Shown here in pieces: positions 40,518-46,974 of a DNA stretch of 49,316 bases. Source of the stretch: DASSTY01 sp035760645 (lineage in GTDB: Bacteria; Gemmatimonadota; Gemmatimonadetes; Gemmatimonadales; GWC2-71-9); assembly GCA_035760645.1 (NCBI GenBank), contig DASTSO010000003.1:1-49316 (forward strand), given 5' to 3'. The first letter of the stretch is position 1; the number at the start of each line of letters is the position of its first letter. Below the pieces are notes generated by a model. That model had not been told where the DNA came from, did no database searches, and saw nothing but the letters and a program-made list of their open reading frames with translations. A program made the position numbers and the translations under genes.

Positions 40518-40883
40518 GGCCAACGAGCGTCCGGCACCTTCGGTGTTGCGGGGCAAATATGCCAGCAAGAGCAGTGCCTCGGAAGGGTTCGCGGCACGCG
40601 TGCGCTGTGAGCGATGACCCGAGCGGCCCGAAACGCCTGTGGCGCTTGCACATCCGCGCGGCCCGCGGCCCCGGCGTGCCGCGCTGGCAGGCCCGGTGGC
40701 AGCCGGAACGCCGCCGCCCGAGTGCAACGGTCGTCCGGCGACTGCAACCGGCCGCCGCCCCGCGCGCCGCCGCCACCTATCCCTCGCACGAACCGTGCGT
40801 TACATTTGTTTACACCTCACCCTCCCCTTCTTCATGATGCGCCGCGTGGCGTCCCCCGCCGCGCGACAGCGAGGCACGCCTAC
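40518..40883. other. Non-coding stretch upstream of the desaturase pair
   Basis: I see no supported gene here; the surrounding 40.3-40.9 kb gap is visibly less GC-rich than its flanks. Near the end CGCACG and CGTGCG form a 6-bp hairpin (40785-40799), followed directly by TACATTTG (40801-40808), which matches the Bacteroidota-type TAnnTTTG -7 box exactly and is the best promoter candidate for the desaturase gene at 40884. Confidence 0.45.
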
Positions 40884-42005
40884 ATGACGACCGCCAAGGT
40901 CACGTTCGCGCGGCGCGACTCCGCGCAGTTCGTCGAGCAGATCAAGCACCGCGTCGCCGAGTACTTCGAGACGCGCGGGCTGTCGCAGAAGGCCAACGCC
41001 GCGATGGTCGTGAAGACGATCGTCCTCCTCACGCTCACCTTCGGCACCTACGGGCTGCTGCTCACCAACTGGTTCACGCCCTGGACGATGCTCGGCCTCG
41101 CCGTGCTCATGGGCATCGGCCTCGCGGGCCTCGGCTTCTCGGTGGCGCACGACGCGCTGCACGGCGCCTACAGCCACAACCCGCGCATCAACCAGCTCGT
41201 CGGCTACACCTTCGATCTCATCGGCGCGAACGGCTACATGTGGAAGATCACCCACAATGTGATCCACCACACCTACACCAACGTGCACGGCGTGGACGAG
41301 GACCTCACCGTCTCGCCGCTGCTGCGCCTCTCGCCGCACGCCGAGTGGAAGCCGATCCACCGGTACCAGCACTGGTACGCCTTCTTCGCCTACGGCTTCT
41401 CGACCCTCTTCTGGGTCTTCGTCAAGGACTACAAGTACTTCTTCCAGAAGAACCTCGGCCCCTACACGAACAAGACCCACCCCCGCTCGGAGTGGGTCAC
41501 GCTGTTCGCGACGAAGCTCGTCTACTACGCCTGGTCGATCGTCATCCCCTTCCTCGTGATCGACGTCGCCTGGTGGCAGTTCGCGATCGGGTGGCTCACG
41601 ATGCACCTCGTCGCCGGCGGCATCCTCGGCATCGTCTTCCAGCTCGCCCACGTGGTCGAGGACACGACGCACCCCGAGCCCGATCACCAGGGCGTGATGG
41701 ACCACGCCTGGATGGTGCACGAGATGGAGACGACGTCGAACTTCGGGCGCCACAACGCGCTGCTCAACTGGTACGTCGGCGGGCTCAATTTCCAGATCGA
41801 GCACCACCTCTTCCCCAAGGTCTGCAGCGTCCACTATCCCGCGATCAGCGAGATCGTCAAGGCGACGGCCGAGGAGTTCGGGATCGCCTACAACGAGCAC
41901 CGCACCTTCCGCGACGCGGTGCGCTCGCACTACAGCACCCTGCGCTGGCTCGGCGCCCGGCGCGGCACGCTCGCCCCGGTGCCGGCGGAGGCCCGCGCGG
42001 CCTGA
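40884..42005 (+). CDS. Membrane fatty-acid desaturase, front-end type (copy 1)
   Basis: Di-iron oxygenase that inserts a double bond into an acyl chain. The 373-residue protein has the three histidine boxes: HDALH (H-x3-H), HNVIHH (H-x3-HH) and the Q-type third box QIEHH in GLNFQIEHHLFP. The Gln in the last box is the mark of front-end (delta-5/6 type) desaturases, and the N-terminal cytochrome b5 domain of eukaryotic forms is absent, so an external electron donor is needed. Four membrane helices lie in two pairs around TLTFGTYGLLLTNWF and the WWQFAIGWLTMHLVAGGIL region. ATG 40884 has GAGG about 10 nt upstream. The next gene is a close paralogue. Confidence 0.92.
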   Translation: MTTAKVTFARRDSAQFVEQIKHRVAEYFETRGLSQKANAAMVVKTIVLLTLTFGTYGLLLTNWFTPWTMLGLAVLMGIGLAGLGFSVAHDALHGAYSHNPRINQLVGYTFDLIGANGYMWKITHNVIHHTYTNVHGVDEDLTVSPLLRLSPHAEWKPIHRYQHWYAFFAYGFSTLFWVFVKDYKYFFQKNLGPYTNKTHPRSEWVTLFATKLVYYAWSIVIPFLVIDVAWWQFAIGWLTMHLVAGGILGIVFQLAHVVEDTTHPEPDHQGVMDHAWMVHEMETTSNFGRHNALLNWYVGGLNFQIEHHLFPKVCSVHYPAISEIVKATAEEFGIAYNEHRTFRDAVRSHYSTLRWLGARRGTLAPVPAEARAA

Positions 42006-42040
42006 GTCGCCGGCCCGGGCGCCGGGAGCGGAATGTGAAT

Positions 42041-42067
42041 CGGGGCACGCCGGCATCGGGTGCCCCG
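42041..42067 (+). terminator. Terminator between the two desaturase genes
   Basis: CGGGGCAC (42041-42048) pairs with GTGCCCCG (42060-42067) around an 11-nt loop; TCACCGTTTT follows. This implies that the second desaturase has its own promoter. Confidence 0.65.
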
Positions 42068-42129
42068 TCACCGTTTTCCCCGCGCCCGCGCCCCACTGTT
42101 ACAGGGTCGCCTGCCCCGTGGAGCCCGGC

Positions 42130-43272
42130 ATGACCGCTGGTCGCATCACCTTCCCCCAGCGGGATCCGACCCGCTTCATCGAAGATCTCCGGGCGCGCGT
42201 CGCCGACTACTTCGAGTCCCGCCGGCTCTCGCCGAAGGCCAATGCCGCGATGATCGCGAAGACGATCACGCTCCTCGGGCTGACTTTCGGCGCGTACGGA
42301 CTGATCCTCACCAACCGGCTCGGCCCCTGGCCGATGCTCGGCCTGGCGATCGTGGTGGGCGTCGGCGTCGCCGGGCTCGGCTTCTCGGTGGCCCACGACG
42401 CGCTCCACGGCGCCTACAGCCACGATGCGCGCGTCAACGCGGCGCTGGGCTTCGTCTTCAACCTGATCGGCGCGAACGGCTACATCTGGAAGATCACGCA
42501 CAACGTGATCCACCACACCTACACCAACATCCCCGGCATCGACGGCGACCTCGAGGTCTCGCCCCTCGTCCGCCTCTCGCCCCATGCGGCGTGGAAGCCG
42601 ATCCACCGCTGGCAGCACCTCTACGCCATTCCGCTCTACGGCCTCTCCACCCTCTTCTGGGTCTTCATCAAGGACTACAAGTACTTCCTCAAGCGCCACC
42701 TCGGCCCCTACCACCACAAGCACCACTCCGCCGGCGCCGTCGCGACGCTGCTCGGGTCCAAGGCACTCTACTACGGCTGGTCCATCGTGATCCCGCTCCT
42801 CGTGCTCGACGTCGCGTGGTGGCAGTTCGTGATCGGCTACGTGGCCATGCACCTCACCGCCGGCCTGCTCCTCGGCATCGTCTTCCAGCTCGCGCACTCG
42901 GTGGAAGGCCCCGCCTTCCCCTCGCCCGACGAGCGCGGCGCCATGGAGCACGCCTGGGCCGTGCACGAGATGGAGACGACCTCCGATTTCGGCCGCCACA
43001 ACCGGCTGCTCAACTGGTACGTGGGCGGGCTCAACTTCCAGATCGAGCACCACCTCTTCCCGAAGGTCTGCAGCATCCACTATCCGGCGCTGAGCGCGAT
43101 CGTGGAGGCGACCGCCCGCGAGCACGGCATCGTGTACCACGAGCACGCCACCTTCCGCGCGGCGGTGCGCTCGCACTACCGCATGCTGCGCCGCCTCGGC
43201 CGCCCGCCGGAAGCCGCGCCGGATGCCCCGGCGCCGCCGGTGCCGGGCGCGCCCGCGATGCGCCCGGCCTGA
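42130..43272 (+). CDS. Membrane fatty-acid desaturase, front-end type (copy 2)
   Basis: Paralogue of the preceding gene: 380 residues, with identical histidine boxes HDALH, HNVIHH and QIEHH and shared stretches such as GLGFSVAHDALHGAYSH. Divergence is concentrated at the N-terminus, in the loop after KDYKYF (RHLGPYHHKHHSAG here, NLGPYTNKTHPRSE in copy 1) and in the C-terminal tail. Different chain or position specificity is therefore plausible. The loop has extra histidines. ATG 42130 has GGAG 6 nt upstream; GTG 42118 is less likely. The last 32 codons, an Ala/Pro-rich tail absent from copy 1, overlap the GntR gene on the other strand. Confidence 0.92.
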   Translation: MTAGRITFPQRDPTRFIEDLRARVADYFESRRLSPKANAAMIAKTITLLGLTFGAYGLILTNRLGPWPMLGLAIVVGVGVAGLGFSVAHDALHGAYSHDARVNAALGFVFNLIGANGYIWKITHNVIHHTYTNIPGIDGDLEVSPLVRLSPHAAWKPIHRWQHLYAIPLYGLSTLFWVFIKDYKYFLKRHLGPYHHKHHSAGAVATLLGSKALYYGWSIVIPLLVLDVAWWQFVIGYVAMHLTAGLLLGIVFQLAHSVEGPAFPSPDERGAMEHAWAVHEMETTSDFGRHNRLLNWYVGGLNFQIEHHLFPKVCSIHYPALSAIVEATAREHGIVYHEHATFRAAVRSHYRMLRRLGRPPEAAPDAPAPPVPGAPAMRPA

Positions 43273-43967
43273 CCGCGCGCCAGCGCGCGCGCCAGGCGCG
43301 CGCCGCCGTTGAACCAGTTGGCGCGCACCGCCGCCTCCGCGGCGTTCGCGTCCCCCGCGCCCGCCGCGCGCGTGATCGCCGCGTGCTCGGCGTAGGTCGG
43401 CGCGAAGGCCCGCTCCATCGCCGGCGCGTAGGCCCACTCGTAGCGGTCGAGCTGCGGCCGGAGCGTCTCGAGCAGCGCGCGGATCGGCGGCCCCGCGCAG
43501 GCCGCCATCAGCGTCTCGTGAAAGGCGGCGTGCAGGTCGAAGAGCCGGTCGAGGTCGGGCGCGGCCGCGTCGGCCTCGACCCGGAAGGCGGCGTCGGCCG
43601 CGCGCAGCGCCTCGGCGAGCTCGCGCCGCGCCGCCGCGGACAGCTCCGCCACCCGTCGCGCCGCCACGCCCTCGAGCGCCCCCGCCGCCTGATAGAGATC
43701 CGCCACCGCCTCGGCCGCGAGCGGCGCCACGGCGAGCCGGGGCCGCGCCCCGCCCCCGTCCGGCACGAGCAACCCCTCCCGCTGCAGCCGATCGAGCGCC
43801 TCGCGCACCGGCGTGCGGCTCACCCCCAGCCGCTCAGCCGCCTCCGCCTCGGTCACCCGGGCGCCCGGCCGGAGCCGGCCCCGCACGATCGCCTCGCGCA
43901 GCCGCCCGTAGGCCACCCGCGCCGCCGCCTCCGACCGGCGCTCCGGCCGGCCCTCCGCCTGGGTCAC
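43176..43967 (-). CDS. GntR-family transcriptional regulator, FCD subfamily
   Basis: The 263-residue regulator has an N-terminal winged helix (LREAIVRGRLRPGARV, EAERLGVSRTPVREALDRL; residues 20-85) and a C-terminal all-helical FCD effector domain (95-230) with DLHAAFHETL and EHAAITRA, where Asp/His residues bind metal and a small carboxylate or sugar acid. GTG 43967 is preferred because AGGA lies 6 nt upstream; the GTG two codons earlier abuts that site. An AGGTATACCA palindrome lies 18-27 bp upstream and is probably its own operator. The 3' 97 bp overlap the desaturase gene on the opposite strand, which may let the two transcripts interfere. Confidence 0.9.
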   Translation of the reverse strand: MTQAEGRPERRSEAAARVAYGRLREAIVRGRLRPGARVTEAEAAERLGVSRTPVREALDRLQREGLLVPDGGGARPRLAVAPLAAEAVADLYQAAGALEGVAARRVAELSAAARRELAEALRAADAAFRVEADAAAPDLDRLFDLHAAFHETLMAACAGPPIRALLETLRPQLDRYEWAYAPAMERAFAPTYAEHAAITRAAGAGDANAAEAAVRANWFNGGARLARALARGQAGRIAGAPGTGGAGASGAASGGRPRRRSMR

Positions 43968-43984
43968 GTTCACTCCTGAAACAA

Positions 43985-43998
43985 AAGGTATACCAATT
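43985..43998. promoter_or_regulatory. GntR/FCD-type operator
   Basis: GGTATACC (43987-43994) is a perfect palindrome followed by AATT; the right half matches the ATTGGTATACCAAT-type sites of FCD regulators such as UxuR/ExuR. It lies between the divergent GntR and S41 peptidase genes. Confidence 0.6.
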
Positions 43999-44089
43999 AC
44001 GTAGCGCGTCCGTGTGCCGGCAAGCCCGGGCCCCGCGCGGGCGCGGGCGGCCGGCCCCGGCGATCACCCCGTTGCAGGAGACCCGACCC

Positions 44090-45511
44090 ATGCCCCCGTT
44101 CCTCCGGCGCCCCCTCGCGGCGCTCGCGCTCTCCGCCTGCCCGCTCCTCGCCGCGCCGCTCAGCGCGCCGCTCGCCGCGCAGGCCGCGCCCGCGGGCGCG
44201 GCGGCGGCGACGCAGCCGCTGACTCCCGCCGTCGCCCGGGCCGTGGCCGACACGATCGCCGACCAGTTCGTGCGCGCCTACGTGGACGCCGACACCGGCA
44301 AGCTGATCGCCGCGCGGCTGCGCGCCCGCAGCCGCGCGGGTGCGTATGACCAGGTCACCAACCCGCTCCAGTTCGCCGGCCTGCTCACGAAGGACCTGCG
44401 CGCGATCAACGGCGACAAGCACCTCGCCGTCTGGTACATGCCCGACGACGAGCTCGCCATCCAGCTCGGCCCCGAGGGGATCCGCATGCGGGACACGACG
44501 CCCGAGCCGCCCCCGACGGCGGCCGAGCTCGCGATGAACCGCCGCCGCCACTTCGGCGTCGCGCGGCTCGACGTGCTGCCGGGCAACGTCGGCTACGCGC
44601 GGATCACCGGCTTCCCGGGCAACGACGCCGAGACGCGGGCGATGTTCACCACCGTGCTGCGCTATCTCGAGCCCACGGACGCGATCATCTTCGACTTCCG
44701 CGAAATGCACGGCGGGAGCGGCGAGCTCAGCAACTTCCTCCTGAGCCACTTCACCGGTCCCGACTCGGTGCTCAGCCTCCGCATCCGCAACCGCTCGGCC
44801 GCCGAGACGATCGACCGCTGGACGCTCGCCGACGTCCCCGGCCCGCGCCGGCCCGACGTCCCGCTCTTCATCCTCACCGGCCCCGGCACGGTGAGCGCGG
44901 GCGAGGACTTCACGTTCGTGCTCCACAACCTGCACCGCGCGACGCTGGTCGGCGAGACGACCGCCGGCGCCGGGCACAACAACGAGGTCGTCCGCTCGGG
45001 GCACGGGTTCGTCACGTCCATCTCGTTCACCCGGGTGATGGACCCGGCGACCGGAGCCGAGTGGGAGCGGGTCGGCATCCGGCCCGACATCGCCGCGCCG
45101 CTCGCGCGCGCGCTCGACGTCGCGCAGCTCGCCGCGCTCGACACGCTCGGCGCCCGCGCGGCGCAGGCCCGGAACGCGCGCGGGCAGCGCGAGCTCGGGC
45201 TCATCCGGGAGGTCGTGGCCGCGCAGGCCGCGCCGCGCGCGCTCGCCGCGGCCACGCTCAAGCGCTACACCGGCGTCTACGGCGACCGCGTCGTCACCGC
45301 CGGCGAAGGCGGCCTGCGCGTCCATCGGGGCGACTTCCCGGCCGAGGATCTCGTCGCGCTGGGCGGCGACACCTTCGCGCTCGCCGCCGCGCCGCTCAAC
45401 CGCCTCGTCTTCACGCGCGACGCGCGCGGCACGGCCGCGCTCCGCATCGTGCGGCCGAACGGCGAGAGCCAGACGGTGGCGCGCACGGGCCCCGCGCCGA
45501 CGCGGCGCTGA
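44090..45511 (+). CDS. Exported S41-family peptidase
   Basis: Serine peptidase of the C-terminal-processing/tricorn group. The 473-residue protein has a signal peptide (LAALALSACPLLAAPLSAPL). The IRBP-like N-terminal helical region (residues 45-150) contains GLLTKDLRAINGDKHLAV, the family signature before the active domain. The catalytic core (170-360) has VGYARITGFP, AIIFDFREMHGGS, and the nucleophile in GTVSAGEDF (Ser269), with VGETTAGAGH behind it. No PDZ domain is apparent, which matches the short secreted S41 group of this kind of bacterium. ATG 44090 has AGGAG about 9 nt upstream. It is divergent from the GntR regulator and may be under its control. Confidence 0.9.
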   Translation: MPPFLRRPLAALALSACPLLAAPLSAPLAAQAAPAGAAAATQPLTPAVARAVADTIADQFVRAYVDADTGKLIAARLRARSRAGAYDQVTNPLQFAGLLTKDLRAINGDKHLAVWYMPDDELAIQLGPEGIRMRDTTPEPPPTAAELAMNRRRHFGVARLDVLPGNVGYARITGFPGNDAETRAMFTTVLRYLEPTDAIIFDFREMHGGSGELSNFLLSHFTGPDSVLSLRIRNRSAAETIDRWTLADVPGPRRPDVPLFILTGPGTVSAGEDFTFVLHNLHRATLVGETTAGAGHNNEVVRSGHGFVTSISFTRVMDPATGAEWERVGIRPDIAAPLARALDVAQLAALDTLGARAAQARNARGQRELGLIREVVAAQAAPRALAAATLKRYTGVYGDRVVTAGEGGLRVHRGDFPAEDLVALGGDTFALAAAPLNRLVFTRDARGTAALRIVRPNGESQTVARTGPAPTRR

Positions 45512-45533
45512 GCGGCCCTTCCGATGGCGGGGC

Positions 45534-45561
45534 GGGGGACGCATCTTTCGCGGCGTCCCCC
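45534..45561 (+). terminator. Hairpin after the S41 peptidase gene
   Basis: GGGGGACGC (45534-45542) pairs with GCGTCCCCC (45553-45561) around a 10-nt loop; no U tract follows. Confidence 0.5.
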
Positions 45562-45582
45562 ACCACTCCACCGAGGTCTCCC

Positions 45583-46209
45583 ATGCGCGAGCGGATGCCC
45601 GCTCTCCTGAGCGTCGCCGTCCTCCTGCTTCTGGCCGGCTGCGGCTCGGATCCCGCCCAGCCCGACACCGCCGCGCTCCGCGTCGTCGCCACGACGGGCG
45701 GCGCCGATCTCGACCCCGACGGCTATCTCGTCGTGGTGGACGGCGGCGCGGCGCAGCCGCTCGGCGTCAACGACTCGCTCGACGTCGGCGACCTCGCGGC
45801 CGGCAATCACGCCGTCGGCTTCGGCGGCCTGGCTCCCAACTGCACCCTCGCCGGCAACCCGGTCCGCGGCATCACGCTCGAGAAGGGCGACGCCGCGCGC
45901 ATCGCCTTCGCCGTCACCTGCACCGCGCTGCCGCCGGGCGCCACCGGCGCGATCGCGGTGACCACCGCGACGACCGGCAGCGCGCCCGACCCCGACGGCT
46001 ACACCGTCACGCTCGACGCCGGCACCCCGCAGCCGATCGGGGCCGCCGCGACCGTCACCCTCGCCGACGTCGCCACCGGCCCCCACTTCGTCACGCTCGG
46101 CGGTCTGGCCGCCAACTGCCACGTCGAGGGCGACAACCCGCTGACGGTCACCGTGGCCGCGGCGGCGACGGTGAACGCGGGATTCGCGGTGTTCTGCCCG
46201 GGGACGTGA
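45583..46209 (+). CDS. Lipoprotein with two tandem D-P-D-G-Y repeat domains
   Basis: The 208-residue protein has a lipoprotein signal (LLSVAVLLLLAGCG, Cys at about 19). The mature part is a duplication of a module of about 80 residues. Copy one has TTGGADLDPDGYLVVVDGG and GLAPNCTLAGNP; copy two has TTGSAPDPDGYTVTLDAG and GLAANCHVEGDNP. Each copy ends in a strand with a Cys (AVTC and AVFC), so one disulphide per module is likely. The module looks like a small immunoglobulin or PEGA-like beta sandwich used for surface binding. Such D-P-D-G-Y modules occur in many surface proteins of Gemmatimonadota-type genomes. ATG 45583; weak ribosome site (GAGG 8 nt upstream). Confidence 0.8.
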   Translation: MRERMPALLSVAVLLLLAGCGSDPAQPDTAALRVVATTGGADLDPDGYLVVVDGGAAQPLGVNDSLDVGDLAAGNHAVGFGGLAPNCTLAGNPVRGITLEKGDAARIAFAVTCTALPPGATGAIAVTTATTGSAPDPDGYTVTLDAGTPQPIGAAATVTLADVATGPHFVTLGGLAANCHVEGDNPLTVTVAAAATVNAGFAVFCPGT

Positions 46210-46391
46210 GCGGCCGCGGCTACTCCACCACCGCGAACTCCCCCGTCGCCAGCACCGCCGGCAGATTCATCCCGCGCACGATCGCCGTCGGCGCGGTGGG
46301 GCGGAGGGCATCCATGCGCCGGGGCGGTCGTCGAGCTACCCTTCTCCAATCGTCGCGATGGACGCGGCGGAGTGCGGCGGAGGAGGACCCG

Positions 46392-46898
46392 ATGCGGAAG
46401 ACGACGACGCGGAACACGGGGCTTGGCCTGCTCGAGGGGCTGCTCGCGGGTGCGGTGGCGACCTGGGCGATGGGCAAGGTGACGAGCGCGCTCTATGCGC
46501 GCGAGGACCGGACGGCGCGCGCGCGCGAGGACGGCGCGCGCGGCGGCAGGACGGCCTACGCGGTGGCCGCCGGCAAGACCGCGCGACTCGCGGGCGCGAC
46601 CCTGTCGGACGAGGCGAGCGAGCGCTGGGGCGGCCGGCTCCACTGGGCCCTCGGCATCGGCACGGCGGGCCTCTACGGCGCGCTCCGCGCCCGCGAGCCC
46701 GCGCTCGGCGCCGCCCACGGGGTCCTCTTCGGCCTCGCCTTCTGGCTCCTCGTGGACGAGCTCGCCAACCCGCTCCTCGGCTTCACCCCCGGCCCGCGCG
46801 CCTTCCCCTGGCAGGCCCACGCCCGCGGCCTCGCGGGCCACCTGGCCTACGGCGTCACCACGGCGGCGGCGCTGGACGCGATGGAGCGGGTAGCGTAG
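46392..46898 (+). CDS. Small membrane protein, DUF1440/YagU-like (second copy)
   Basis: The 168-residue membrane protein of unknown function has hydrophobic segments GLLEGLLAGAVATWAMGKV, HWALGIGTAGLYGALRARE and VLFGLAFWLLVDELANPLLG, and ends with PWQAHARGLAGHLAYGVTT. It is a paralogue of the protein at 5157-5744, sharing the AG-x-x-ATW motif, the central helix and the PWQ-ARGLAGH signature, but without the charged N-terminal stretch or the repeat-derived tail, so this copy shows the normal ends. ATG 46392 has AGGAGG 5 nt upstream. The 182 bp before it hold no supported gene. Confidence 0.75.
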   Translation: MRKTTTRNTGLGLLEGLLAGAVATWAMGKVTSALYAREDRTARAREDGARGGRTAYAVAAGKTARLAGATLSDEASERWGGRLHWALGIGTAGLYGALRAREPALGAAHGVLFGLAFWLLVDELANPLLGFTPGPRAFPWQAHARGLAGHLAYGVTTAAALDAMERVA

Positions 46899-46974
46899 CG
46901 CGGGCCGGCGGCCCCGGCTGGCCCTCCGCCCCCGATGGCTGTACTGTGCAAGCGTACCCCGCAGGACGTCGCTC

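Noticed and set aside
46220..46315. Minus-strand 31-codon frame ending RGMNLPAVLATGEFAVVE, which looks like a protein C-terminus
   Set aside because: Too short, no matching upstream sequence and no ribosome site; could be a gene remnant but I cannot assign it.
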